Below are positions 41,791 to 50,677 of a stretch of DNA of 64,000 nt, one piece after another. The notes beneath the pieces are model-generated. The model did no database searches, was not told where the DNA came from, and worked only from the letters and a program-made list of their open reading frames with translations. The position numbers and the translations under genes are program-made. Position 1 is the stretch's first letter, and each line of letters starts with the position of its first letter. Source of the DNA: Azospirillum sp. (GTDB lineage: Bacteria; Pseudomonadota; Alphaproteobacteria; Azospirillales; Azospirillaceae); contig WGNK01000053.1 in assembly GCA_016124535.1 (NCBI GenBank), positions 1-64,000 on the forward strand, in the 5' to 3' direction.

Positions 41791-42858
41791 TTGGCCAAGG
41801 GCGGAAAACAAGCCGAAGGGTCCCCCGCGGAGTCGGCGGCCGAGATCGAGACGGACGACGACGAGGGCAGGGATGCCTTGCATATCCTGCCGCTGTCGAT
41901 TCTGCCGCTGGAAACGCCGGGCTTGCGCCGTGCCCGCCTGATCAAGAATGTGCGCCTGGAGACCGTGGTCGAACTGTTCAATGACAGTGCAACCGGCAGC
42001 GGACAGGTGACGCCGGAGAATATCCCGGCCTATTTCGAGGCCTATAAGGACGAAACCGGGCGCGACCTTCAGAAAATCCTGCGGGTCGCTCAGCTCAACA
42101 GCTTTGACGTTTTTTCGCTCCGGATCGAACTGCGCCGGCTCCACATCGAGGTCAACAACGTCTCCGAGTTGACGCTATCCAACAAGAAAAAGAGCGAGCT
42201 GACCACCTATATGCGGGAATTCACCCACCCGTTGATCCGGCAGGTCTATGGAATTGAAAGCGTCGATGTCGATGATGTGAGCGACATCATCAAGCTGTTC
42301 GCCAACCCCAATCGCGACGAGGCCCTGCGGAACCTGCGTCTGATGGCCGACCGGCTGAAGGTTGGCTTGGCCGAAATTCCGCTGTTCCTAGAGGAATATG
42401 GCGACATCTTTCTGTCGCTGGCCTATTTCCGGCGCTGTATCGACGAATTGGTTCCGGAAATCCAGCGCTTCAATGACTGGCTGCTGGAGTGCCGGCACAA
42501 CAACGAGGTCGCCCGCGACAAAAAACTGGTCAAGACGATCGACGAGATCAGTTCCGACCTCACCGAGATTACCGCTTCGATCACCGGCCGGTTCGAGAGC
42601 TTCGACCGCAAGTCCAAGGATTTCTGGACCGACATCAACGCCGACACCTTCCGGCTGATCCGTAACTTGATCACTGCCCATCATGTCACCATTGGCGGCG
42701 TGCTGTGCGGGCTGGCGGTCAAGATGAATCTGTGGAAGCTGCGGTTTGCCCGCGGTCGCGGCGGACCCCAGCGCCGGATCGAGTTCATCAAATCGGAGAT
42801 ACTCCCCGGCCTGGGTCACATGAAGGCGCTGGAGCAGTCCGCACGCACCGGCGAATGA
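41791..42858 (+). CDS. Conserved alpha-helical protein of unknown function (355 aa)
   Basis: I recognise no named domain. The protein starts at a TTG with a good aggaaggga site, has an acidic disordered first 30 residues (AEIETDDDEGRD), and is then almost wholly helical and soluble (LRRLHIEVNNVSEL, FLEEYGDIFLSLAYFRRCID, RNLITAHHVTIGGVLCGLAV). It lies 74 bases after purU and before a convergent chemoreceptor. A scaffold or signalling role is possible but unproven. Confidence 0.65.
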   Translation: MAKGGKQAEGSPAESAAEIETDDDEGRDALHILPLSILPLETPGLRRARLIKNVRLETVVELFNDSATGSGQVTPENIPAYFEAYKDETGRDLQKILRVAQLNSFDVFSLRIELRRLHIEVNNVSELTLSNKKKSELTTYMREFTHPLIRQVYGIESVDVDDVSDIIKLFANPNRDEALRNLRLMADRLKVGLAEIPLFLEEYGDIFLSLAYFRRCIDELVPEIQRFNDWLLECRHNNEVARDKKLVKTIDEISSDLTEITASITGRFESFDRKSKDFWTDINADTFRLIRNLITAHHVTIGGVLCGLAVKMNLWKLRFARGRGGPQRRIEFIKSEILPGLGHMKALEQSARTGE

Positions 42859-42951
42859 CAGCGGTGCGCTGATTGCGCCGACGCGCTGCCCGTCACCGCG
42901 CCCGCAGGCCGATCGATCACCGGGGCCGGCGGCCCCGATCATCACGCCCTC

Positions 42952-44640
42952 TCAGGCGCTGCGGATGCGCCTGATGAAGGTATCGACCTCGCGCCGGAGC
43001 TGCTCGGCCTGGGCGGCCAGGTCCTTGGCGGCGCCGAGCACATCGCCGGACAGCTGGCCGGCTTCCGCCGCGGCGCGGGTGACGCCGGTGATGCTGCTCG
43101 ACACCTCCTGGGTGCCCGCCGAAGCCTGCTGGACATTGCGCGCGATCTCCTGGGTCGCCGCCCCCTGCTCCTCGACCGCGGAGGCGATCGTGGTGGTGAT
43201 CTCGCTCATCCGCGCGATCGTGCCGGTGATGCTGCGGATTGCGTCAACCGCGGTGGCGGTGACCGTCTGCATCTGGGCGACCTGGGCCTGGATGTCGTCG
43301 GTCGCCTTGGCGGTCTGGTTGGCCAGGTTCTTGACCTCGCTGGCGACGACGGCGAAGCCCTTGCCGGCCTCTCCCGCCCGAGCCGCCTCGATCGTCGCGT
43401 TAAGCGCCAGGAGATTGGTCTGCGACGCGATGTTGTTGATCAGCCCGACCACTTCGCCGATCTTCTGGGCGGCCTCCGACAGGCCGGCCACCGTGGTATT
43501 GGTGCGGTTGGCCTCATCCACCGCGACCGTCGCGATCCGGGAGGACTCGCCGACCTGGCGGCTGATCTCGTTGACCGAGCTGGCCAGTTCCTCGGCTGCC
43601 GCCGCGACCGTCTGGACGTTGGTGGTCGCCTGCTCCGAGGCCGCCGAGACCGCCATCGCCTGGCGGCTGGTCTGTTCGGCGGTCGCCGACAGACCCTGGG
43701 CATTGGACTGCAGCTTTTCCGCGGCCGACGAGACCGAGCCGACCACCCCCATGACGCTGCTCTCCAGCCCGTCGGCAAGCTCGTTCAGGGTGCGTTTGCG
43801 GTCGCTTTCGGCAGCCTTTTTCTGCCGCTCGGCTTCGGTTTCCAGGCGCCGCTTGTCGAGCCCGCTTTGCCGGAAGGTTTCGAGCGCTGCGGCAAGCTTG
43901 CCGATTTCGTCGCGGCGGCCGGCGCCGGGTACCGTCAGATCAAGGTCCCCACCGGCGACTGCCGTCATCGTGGCGGTGATGCCGGCGAGCGGCCGGGCGA
44001 CCCCGACGATGACCACGAACAGCCCGATCCCAAGCCCCAACGTGATACCGATCACGGCAGTAATCAACAGAGAATTGCGACCGGCATCGAAGGCAGCATT
44101 GGCGCCTTCCACCGCAGCCTCGGCCAATTTATTGTTACTTTGAATGATTTTTTCCAAATGAACATTAATTCTTCCAGCAATCGTCGCGCCCTTAATGATA
44201 GCTTGCTCAGCTTCATCAAATTTTTTTGCATCAAATAGTTGGTTTGCTGTGGTTTCGATCTTTTGGTAGGCGGCGATTAACTCGTTCGCACTTTTCAATT
44301 CTTGTCGTGATTCTTCGAGAACAAGAAGCTTGCCGATTTCGCTGAGGCCGAGGTTCAGCTTCCGGTAGAAATTGGCGGCATCCCGACGGGAGGCGGCCAG
44401 CGCCTCCGCTGACAGTCCGGATTCCGCCAGCGATTCGACGCTCCGGAACCAGGAAATCACATCGAGCTGCGCGCCTGTCGCAAGCCGCAGCTTGTCGGTC
44501 GTCGTCTCGGTATTTTCGACTTCCGCCTTGATGCTGGCCAGTGACGCCAGGCCGAATGTGACGAGCACCAGGGCCAGGACCGCCATCAGGATCACCGTGC
44601 CAAGCATTTTGGCCTTCAAGGTCAGCGCCATTTCGATCAT
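42952..44640 (-). CDS. Transmembrane methyl-accepting chemotaxis protein
   Basis: The receptor has a first helix (MLGTVILMAVLALVLVTFG), a periplasmic helical-bundle sensor of about 150 residues, a second helix near 190-215 (LLITAVIGITLGLGIGLFVV), a HAMP domain (RPLAGITATMTAVAGGDLDL) and a full cytoplasmic signalling hairpin with SQTNLLALNATIEAARAGE. The sensor resembles four-helix-bundle receptors for small ligands. No che genes are close. The 5' part of the gene has a short AT-richer stretch (44130-44330) within the sensor-coding region. Confidence 0.9.
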   Translation of the reverse strand: MIEMALTLKAKMLGTVILMAVLALVLVTFGLASLASIKAEVENTETTTDKLRLATGAQLDVISWFRSVESLAESGLSAEALAASRRDAANFYRKLNLGLSEIGKLLVLEESRQELKSANELIAAYQKIETTANQLFDAKKFDEAEQAIIKGATIAGRINVHLEKIIQSNNKLAEAAVEGANAAFDAGRNSLLITAVIGITLGLGIGLFVVIVGVARPLAGITATMTAVAGGDLDLTVPGAGRRDEIGKLAAALETFRQSGLDKRRLETEAERQKKAAESDRKRTLNELADGLESSVMGVVGSVSSAAEKLQSNAQGLSATAEQTSRQAMAVSAASEQATTNVQTVAAAAEELASSVNEISRQVGESSRIATVAVDEANRTNTTVAGLSEAAQKIGEVVGLINNIASQTNLLALNATIEAARAGEAGKGFAVVASEVKNLANQTAKATDDIQAQVAQMQTVTATAVDAIRSITGTIARMSEITTTIASAVEEQGAATQEIARNVQQASAGTQEVSSSITGVTRAAAEAGQLSGDVLGAAKDLAAQAEQLRREVDTFIRRIRSA

Positions 44641-44786
44641 CCATCAACGGTGGAACGGGAAAGAATGCGCGGGGACAATAGGCTTGGCGGGTAGGGCGAT
44701 CAAGTGCCGGCGGCGGGGATTTCCGGTTGCGGCTGGGGTGCGGGAGGGGACTGGCGCGCCGCTGCGGAGCGGGCTATGAAGGGGCC

Positions 44787-46244
44787 ATGAGCGATCTTGC
44801 CCGCCACATCGACGCCCTTGCCGGCACCGCCGTGCTGTGCGTCGGCGACGTCATGCTCGACCGGTTCGTTTACGGAACGGTCGACCGGATTTCCCCCGAA
44901 GCGCCGATCCCCGTGCTGCGGATCGAGCGCGAGACCACCATGCTCGGCGGTGCCGGCAACGTCGCCGCCAACCTGGCGGCGCTCGGTTGCGGCGCGCGCT
45001 TCGTCTCGGTGGTCGGCGATGATGAGGCCGGCGGCGCGGTGCTCCGCCTTCTGGTCGAGCGGTCGCTGGCCGACGACTGCCACATGGTGACCGAACGCGG
45101 TCGCCAGACCTCGGTCAAGAGCCGGTTTCTGGCGGCCAATCAGCAGCTCTTGCGGGCCGACAGCGAGACGGTCAGTGCGGTGATTCCGGCGTCGGTCGAG
45201 GCGGTTCTGGCGGCGGCGCGGCGCAATCTGTCGGACGTCGGCAGCGTGATTCTGTCGGACTACGGCAAGGGGGTGCTGTCGGACATCGTGGTGAGCGCGC
45301 TGATCGCGGCGGCGCACAGCGCCGGCCGGCCGGTGGTGGTCGATCCCAAGAGTAACGATTTCAACCGCTACCGTGGCGCTGCGGTGATCACGCCAAACCG
45401 CCGTGAATTGGCCTTGGCCTCGCGTCTGGCAACCGGCAGCGACGACGAGGTGGTCGCCGCGGCGCGGCGGGTGATCGAAACCTGCGGCATCGAGGCGGTG
45501 GTGGCGACCCGCAGCGAGCAGGGCATGTCGGTGGTGACCGCGTCCGGCGAGGTCTGCCATCTCGCCGCTGAGGCGCGCGAGGTGTTCGACGTCTCCGGCG
45601 CCGGCGACACCGTGGTGGCGACCCTGGCGGCGGCGCTGGGTGCCGGGGTGCCCTTGGTCGATGCCGCACGGATCGCCAATCTGGCCGGCGGCATCGTGGT
45701 CGGTAAAGTCGGCACCGCGGTGGTCCATCCGGCCGAACTGGTCGCCTCGCTCCATCAACAGGAGTGGCGCAGCAGCGAGGTCAAGGTTTCTCCCGTTGAT
45801 GCCGCGGTCGAGACGGTTGAGCGCTGGCGCCGTCAGGGCCGCCGCATTGGCTTCACCAACGGCTGTTTCGATCTGCTCCATCCGGGCCATGTCTCGCTGC
45901 TGGCCCAGGCAAGGGCCGCGTGCGACCGCCTGGTGGTCGGCCTGAACAGCGACGAATCGGTGCGACGCCTGAAGGGCGAACGCCGCCCGGTGCAGTCCGA
46001 GGCGGCCCGCGCCGCGGTACTGGCGTCGCTGGCCTCGGTCGATCTGGTGACGATCTTTGCCGACGACACGCCGATTGCACTGATCCGCGCATTCCGGCCC
46101 GACGTGCTGGTCAAGGGGGCCGACTATCGCGCCGACCAGGTGGTCGGCGGCGATTTTGTCCGGAGCTACGGCGGCCGCGTCGCACTCGCCGACCTCAGCC
46201 CCGGTTTCAGCACCACCGCGACGATCTCGCGTCTGACCGGGTGA
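44787..46244 (+). CDS. hldE: Bifunctional heptose-7-phosphate kinase / heptose-1-phosphate adenylyltransferase
   Basis: HldE makes ADP-heptose for the LPS inner core. The N-terminal ribokinase-type kinase domain shows VMLDRFVYGTVDRISPEAP, TMLGGAGNVAANL and the catalytic DVSGAGDTVVATLAAALG. The C-terminal cytidylyltransferase-like domain begins IGFTNGCFDLLHPGHVSLL and includes GLNSDESVRRLKGERRP. The total, 485 residues, equals the fused E. coli form. The ATG at 44787 starts the family N-terminus. The next gene follows after 6 bases. Confidence 0.95.
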   Translation: MSDLARHIDALAGTAVLCVGDVMLDRFVYGTVDRISPEAPIPVLRIERETTMLGGAGNVAANLAALGCGARFVSVVGDDEAGGAVLRLLVERSLADDCHMVTERGRQTSVKSRFLAANQQLLRADSETVSAVIPASVEAVLAAARRNLSDVGSVILSDYGKGVLSDIVVSALIAAAHSAGRPVVVDPKSNDFNRYRGAAVITPNRRELALASRLATGSDDEVVAAARRVIETCGIEAVVATRSEQGMSVVTASGEVCHLAAEAREVFDVSGAGDTVVATLAAALGAGVPLVDAARIANLAGGIVVGKVGTAVVHPAELVASLHQQEWRSSEVKVSPVDAAVETVERWRRQGRRIGFTNGCFDLLHPGHVSLLAQARAACDRLVVGLNSDESVRRLKGERRPVQSEAARAAVLASLASVDLVTIFADDTPIALIRAFRPDVLVKGADYRADQVVGGDFVRSYGGRVALADLSPGFSTTATISRLTG

Positions 46245-46250
46245 GCCGCG

Positions 46251-46871
46251 GTGGACCGGCTCGGCGGCCATGCGCTCTATGCCGCGGCCTGGCTCAGTTT
46301 CGGCCTTGGCCACAGCCTGCTCGCCGCGGCCGAGGTCAAGCGGCCGCTGCTCCGCAGATTCGGTGCCGGCTATCGCCTGGCTTTCAACCTTTTTGCCGCC
46401 GGTCATCTGGCGCTGGTGTTCTGGATCGGCGGTGGCGTGCTGGGTGGGGCCAGCGCCTTCGTGCGGCCCGATTGGCTGATCCTTGGCCAGGACGGTCTGG
46501 CGGTGGCCGGGCTGGCGATCATGGTTGCCGCCCTGACCGGCTATGATCTCGGCCGGTTTTCCGGCTTGGCCCAGCTGCGCGCGGCCAGGGCCGGGGCGGT
46601 GATCGCCGAGGACGAGCCGTTGCGCCGCGATGGGCTGCATCGCTGGGTCCGCCACCCGATTTATGCCGGCGCCCATCTCTTTCTGTGGGGCCGGGCGGTG
46701 GATCAGTTGAGCCTGGCGACCGCGCTGTGGGGCTCGCTTTATCTGCTGGTCGGCATGGCGTCGGAGGAGCGCGCCCTGATCCGCCGCTATGGCGAGGCCT
46801 ATCGCGATTATCGCCGGCTGGTCCCGGCGCTGGTGCCGTGGCGCCGCCGAGCGCCGAAGTCGCGCCATTGA
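46251..46871 (+). CDS. Membrane methyltransferase of the isoprenylcysteine/phospholipid N-methyltransferase-like family
   Basis: The 206-residue protein has about five hydrophobic segments and the C-terminal signature of this family, DGLHRWVRHPIYAGAHLFLW followed by SEERALIRRYGEAYRDYRR, which binds S-adenosylmethionine. The biological substrate is unknown: it may be a lipid or a small molecule. It starts with GTG 6 bases after hldE, so it is translated from the same transcript. Confidence 0.75.
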   Translation: MDRLGGHALYAAAWLSFGLGHSLLAAAEVKRPLLRRFGAGYRLAFNLFAAGHLALVFWIGGGVLGGASAFVRPDWLILGQDGLAVAGLAIMVAALTGYDLGRFSGLAQLRAARAGAVIAEDEPLRRDGLHRWVRHPIYAGAHLFLWGRAVDQLSLATALWGSLYLLVGMASEERALIRRYGEAYRDYRRLVPALVPWRRRAPKSRH

Positions 46872-46961
46872 TTGCTCCGGCCGCGCCAAGCTGCTAGGGT
46901 CCGCGCCGCCTGTCCGGTGTGAAGTTGGCCCCAGGAAAAGTTGAAAGACAAGGTTGCCGTC

Positions 46962-47528
46962 ATGAAGGTGAATGCGAACACGATGCGCCCCGGCCATGTC
47001 ATGGAGCACAATGGCAAGCTGTGGGTGGTCGCCAAGACCCAGATCGTCCAGCCCGGCAAGGGTGGCGCTTTCATCCAGATCGAGATGAAGGACGTACGGT
47101 CGGGCACCAAAACGATCGAGCGCTTCCGCACCCAGGAATCGGTCGAACGGGTCCGCCTCGACGAGCACGAGATGCAATTTCTGTTCGCCGAAGGCGACGT
47201 CTTCACCTTTATGGACGAGGAGAGCTTCGAGCAGGTGACGATCCCGCGCGAGGTGATCGGCGACCCGGCGGTATTCCTCCAGGACGGCATGAAGGTGACG
47301 GTGCAGAGTTACGAAGGGGCGCCGCTCGGGGTTGAGCTGCCACAGACCGTGACGTTGACGGTGGTCGAAGCGGATCCGGTGGTGAAGGGGCAAACGGCGT
47401 CGTCGTCCTATAAGCCGGCGGTGATGGAAAATGGCGTACGCGTGCTGGTGCCGCCCCATATCGAATCCGGCATCCGCATCGTCGTCGATACCAGCGACGG
47501 CAGCTATCTGGAGCGGGCCAAGGACTGA
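46962..47528 (+). CDS. efp: Translation elongation factor P
   Basis: EF-P rescues ribosomes stalled at polyproline. The 188-residue protein shows the three-domain layout: the KOW-like start (ANTMRPGHVMEHNGKLWVV), the tip loop QPGKGGAF with the Lys that can be modified, and the C-terminal signature SYKPAVMENGVRVLVPPHIE. The ATG at 46962 gives the canonical length, better than the upstream TTG at 46941. It is followed after 9 bases by the inositol phosphatase gene. Confidence 0.96.
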   Translation: MKVNANTMRPGHVMEHNGKLWVVAKTQIVQPGKGGAFIQIEMKDVRSGTKTIERFRTQESVERVRLDEHEMQFLFAEGDVFTFMDEESFEQVTIPREVIGDPAVFLQDGMKVTVQSYEGAPLGVELPQTVTLTVVEADPVVKGQTASSSYKPAVMENGVRVLVPPHIESGIRIVVDTSDGSYLERAKD

Positions 47529-47537
47529 GGCGCGGTC

Positions 47538-48380
47538 ATGGCACCGCGCAGCGCTCTGATCAATGTCATGGTCCGTGCCGCCGAAAAGGCGGGCCGGGCT
47601 CTGGTCCGCGATTTCGGCGAAGTCGAGCAGCTCCAGGTCTCGCGCAAGGGGCCGGCCGACTTCGTCTCTAACGCCGATCTCAAGTCGGAGCGGATGCTGC
47701 GGGCCGAACTGGCCAAGGCGCGGCCTGATTTCGGCTTCCTGATGGAGGAGAGCGGCGCCAGCGCCGGCACTTCGAAATCCTGCCGCTGGATCGTCGACCC
47801 GCTGGACGGCACCACCAATTTTCTCCACGGGCTACCCCATTGGGCGATCTCGATCGGGGCGGAGCGCGACGGCGAGATCATCGCCGGCGTGGTCTACGCG
47901 CCGATCCAGGACGAGATGTATTGGGCCGAGAAGGGGCAGGGCGCCTTTCTCAATACCCAGCGCCTGAGGGTGTCGGAACGGCGCCGGCTCGACGACGCGG
48001 TGTTGGCCACCGGCATTCCGTTTCTCGGCCGCGGCGACCATCCGGCATTTCTGGGCGAATTGGCGGCGGTGATGGCGGAGACCGCCGGGGTGCGCCGATT
48101 CGGCGCCGCCGCGCTCGACCTCGCCTATGTCGCGGCCGGCCGCTATGAGGGCTTTTGGGAGACCGGGCTGCAGCCCTGGGACGTCGCCGCCGGGATCATC
48201 CTGGTGACCGAGGCCGGCGGCTTCGTCAGCGAGATCGGCGGCGGTCGCAATCCCTTGGCCGGCATCAGCATCCTTGCGGCCAATGCCCATCTCCATCTGC
48301 CGATCGCGTCGCTGCTGCGTGGCGCCGCGGCCAAGCGCAAGGGGATTGCGCGACCCGTCGGTGCGGCACCGCCGGCGTGA
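47538..48380 (+). CDS. suhB: Inositol monophosphatase family protein (SuhB-like)
   Basis: The 280-residue protein has the lithium-sensitive phosphatase motifs: GFLMEESG with the metal-binding Glu, WIVDPLDGTTNFLHG, and late in the chain GLQPWDVAAGIILVTEAGG. The family acts on inositol phosphates and related sugar phosphates, and SuhB also takes part in rRNA transcription. It sits downstream of efp, a frequent arrangement in alphaproteobacteria. The C-terminal 25 residues are basic and unique. Confidence 0.9.
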   Translation: MAPRSALINVMVRAAEKAGRALVRDFGEVEQLQVSRKGPADFVSNADLKSERMLRAELAKARPDFGFLMEESGASAGTSKSCRWIVDPLDGTTNFLHGLPHWAISIGAERDGEIIAGVVYAPIQDEMYWAEKGQGAFLNTQRLRVSERRRLDDAVLATGIPFLGRGDHPAFLGELAAVMAETAGVRRFGAAALDLAYVAAGRYEGFWETGLQPWDVAAGIILVTEAGGFVSEIGGGRNPLAGISILAANAHLHLPIASLLRGAAAKRKGIARPVGAAPPA

Positions 48381-48449
48381 CCGGCAAATCCTTTCGATGA
48401 AACGGCTTTAGCCGGGTAAAGCGATTGTCCCGCTGCCTGCGCTTGGGCT

Positions 48450-49448
48450 ATGGTGCCGCCACCGATGGGCGCACGAAAACGCATGGACATTCCAGCCTGG
48501 CAGGTTCCGACCAACCGATCCCCGACCCGCTCCCGCTGCTTGCGCGGACGCGGATCGGGCGCCGTCGTGTCGGCGGTGTTGGTCAGCATTCTGGTCGCCG
48601 CCTGTTCCACTACCCCTGACCGGCCGCCGGTGATCCCCGGCGAACACCAGGTGATCGCGGTACCGGGGCCAGTGTCGCCCGAGTTCAATGTCGTCAAGGC
48701 CGAGCCGCTGGGCTTGCCGGGCTCGCCGCAATTTGCCGTAATGGCAACGGTGCCGGAGGCCGAGGCGTTCCAGATGCCGCAGCCCCTGGATCTGCCCGAG
48801 GTGCCGGTCTCGGCGCCGGCGCTGCGGCCGGCCGAGATTCCGACCGCACCACCCTCGGCACCGCTGGCGATGCCGCCCGGCGTCACGCCGCCGCCGCCGG
48901 TTCAGCCGGTAGCGCCAGAGGAGAGCGCCCGCGCGGCGATCACCCCGCTGCCGCAACTCGGGCCGCCGCAACTCGGGCCGCCGCAACTCGCGCCGCCCCA
49001 GGCTTCGTCGCCAGCTTCGCCGCCGCAACAGCTGGCCGCGCTGGGACCGCCGCCCGAGGTGCCGGCCACGCGTCCCGCGGCGCCGGTGATTCCGCCCGAG
49101 CAGGCCGAAGCGATCGCCCGCGCCGCCGCCGAACTGGCCGGCAGCAAATTCCGTCTGCTCTACGGCGAGGCGGCAACCGCCCTGCCGGCGGACGCCAACG
49201 AGGTGCTGTCCAGGATCGCCGGTTTGATGGCGGTCTCGGAGAAGACCCGCCTGCAGTTGCAGTCCTTCGCCAGCGGCAGTGCGGACGACCCGGTCGAGGC
49301 CCGCCGGCTCTCGCTGGAGCGCGCCAATTCGGTCCGGCAGCACCTGGTCGATTTGGGTATCCGCCGCGGCCGGATCGACATTCGGGCGCTGGGCGCCACC
49401 GCCGCCGAAGGGCCGGCTGACCGGATCGATCTGGTACCGATCAACTGA
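48450..49448 (+). CDS. OmpA-like lipoprotein with a Pro-rich linker
   Basis: A signal with lipobox (LVSILVAAC) anchors the protein in the outer membrane or periplasm. A Pro/Ala-rich linker of about 120 residues follows, with a tandem repeat PQLGPPQLGPPQLAPP. A C-terminal OmpA-like peptidoglycan-binding domain (EVLSRIAGLMAVSEKTRLQL, LSLERANSVRQHLVDLGIRR) closes it. A later in-frame ATG at 48483 is also possible. It is followed by MotA-like and MotB-like genes with short gaps (44 and 21 bases), so it probably works with them at the cell envelope. Confidence 0.8.
   Translation: MVPPPMGARKRMDIPAWQVPTNRSPTRSRCLRGRGSGAVVSAVLVSILVAACSTTPDRPPVIPGEHQVIAVPGPVSPEFNVVKAEPLGLPGSPQFAVMATVPEAEAFQMPQPLDLPEVPVSAPALRPAEIPTAPPSAPLAMPPGVTPPPPVQPVAPEESARAAITPLPQLGPPQLGPPQLAPPQASSPASPPQQLAALGPPPEVPATRPAAPVIPPEQAEAIARAAAELAGSKFRLLYGEAATALPADANEVLSRIAGLMAVSEKTRLQLQSFASGSADDPVEARRLSLERANSVRQHLVDLGIRRGRIDIRALGATAAEGPADRIDLVPIN
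48951..48995 (+). repeat. Three tandem copies of a 15-bp unit in the OmpA-like gene
   Basis: The unit ccgcaactcgggccg is repeated at 48951, 48966 and 48981, the third with one change. It encodes PQLGP and can change in number without shifting the frame. Confidence 0.8.
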
Positions 49449-49492
49449 CGAGGGGGCCCGAACCCGCGGCCTCCAGGGATATCAAACCGCCG

Positions 49493-50656
49493 ATGACGCG
49501 CCCCCAGCGCTATCTCTCCCGCATGATCTTGTTCCTGCTCGTGGTCAGCGGGGTCTCGGTCGCGATCGCTCCGGCGTTGTGGGAAGCCTACGGCAACAAC
49601 CCGGTACTCAATACCCTGATCCTGGGCGTGCTGGTGCTCGGCATCGTCTACATTTTCCGCCAGGTCCTGATGCTGCGCCGGGAGGTGCAGTGGCTGGAGC
49701 AGTTTCAGGCGGCCCAGGCGGCGCGCGTCCTGGCCAGTCATCGGCCGGTCGAGCCGGTGCTGCTGGCACCGATGGCCAATATGCTGGGTGACAAGAAGGG
49801 CCGGCTGACCCTGTCCGCCTTGTCGATGCGCTCGCTGCTTGACGGCATCAGCGCCCGTCTCGACGAATCCCGCGAGCTGTCGCGCTATCTGATCGGCTTG
49901 CTGATCTTTCTTGGCCTGCTCGGCACCTTCTGGGGCCTGCTGCAGACCGTCCATTCGGTCGGCGGCGTGATTGCCGGGCTGGCGATGGACGGCACCGGCG
50001 ACGTCACCATGATGTTCGGCAATCTACAGCGCGGCTTGCAGGCGCCGCTCAACGGCATGGGCACCGCCTTCAGCTCGTCGCTGTTCGGGTTGGCCGGCTC
50101 GCTGGTGCTGGGTTTTCTGGAGTTGCAGGCCAGCCAGGCGCAAAACCGCTTCTTCATGGATGTCGAGGACTGGCTCTCCGGAGCGACCCGGCTGTCCGGC
50201 GGCGGCGGTTTCGGCGAGACCGAGGGCGGCTCGATCCCGGCCTATCTCCAGGCCCTGATGGAGCAAACCGCGGAGAACCTGGACGCTTTGCAGCATTCGA
50301 CCGCCCAGGCCGAGGATAGCCGGCGCACCAGCAATGCCAATCTGATGGCATTGACCGAGAAGCTGAGCACCCTGACCGACCAGATGCGCGCCGAACAGGC
50401 GCTGATGATCAAGCTGGCGGAAAGCCTGATGGACCTGAAGCCGCTGATCGGGCGTCTGTCCGAAGCCGCCGCGGTCGGTGGCTTTGGCATCGACGATGGC
50501 TCGCGCCAGCACCTCCGCAATCTCGACATCTACATGGCTCGCCTGGTCGAGGAAGTGTCGACTGGACGCACCCAGTCGGTTCAGGAAATCCGTAGCGACA
50601 TCAAGCTGATCGCGCGCACCATCGCGGCGCTCGGCGAGGATGCCGAGCAACGTTGA
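49493..50656 (+). CDS. MotA/TolQ/ExbB-family proton channel subunit
   Basis: The 387-residue protein has two N-terminal helices (ILFLLVVSGVSVAIAPALW and LNTLILGVLVLGIVYIF), a cytoplasmic segment, then two more helices around LIGLLIFLGLLGTFWGLLQT and MGTAFSSSLFGLAGSLVLG, the core of this proton-channel family. About 170 helical cytoplasmic residues follow. With the MotB-like product of the next gene it should form an ion-driven envelope motor. There is no flagellar gene around, so it is not the flagellar stator as such. Confidence 0.85.
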   Translation: MTRPQRYLSRMILFLLVVSGVSVAIAPALWEAYGNNPVLNTLILGVLVLGIVYIFRQVLMLRREVQWLEQFQAAQAARVLASHRPVEPVLLAPMANMLGDKKGRLTLSALSMRSLLDGISARLDESRELSRYLIGLLIFLGLLGTFWGLLQTVHSVGGVIAGLAMDGTGDVTMMFGNLQRGLQAPLNGMGTAFSSSLFGLAGSLVLGFLELQASQAQNRFFMDVEDWLSGATRLSGGGGFGETEGGSIPAYLQALMEQTAENLDALQHSTAQAEDSRRTSNANLMALTEKLSTLTDQMRAEQALMIKLAESLMDLKPLIGRLSEAAAVGGFGIDDGSRQHLRNLDIYMARLVEEVSTGRTQSVQEIRSDIKLIARTIAALGEDAEQR

Positions 50657-50677
50657 GGGGGCGGGCAGGTCCCGAGC

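Noticed and set aside
44700..47828. Minus-strand open frame of 1042 codons
   Set aside because: It runs antisense through hldE, the methyltransferase, efp and suhB, all of which are confirmed by family motifs. The product is His/Arg/Gly-rich without domains.
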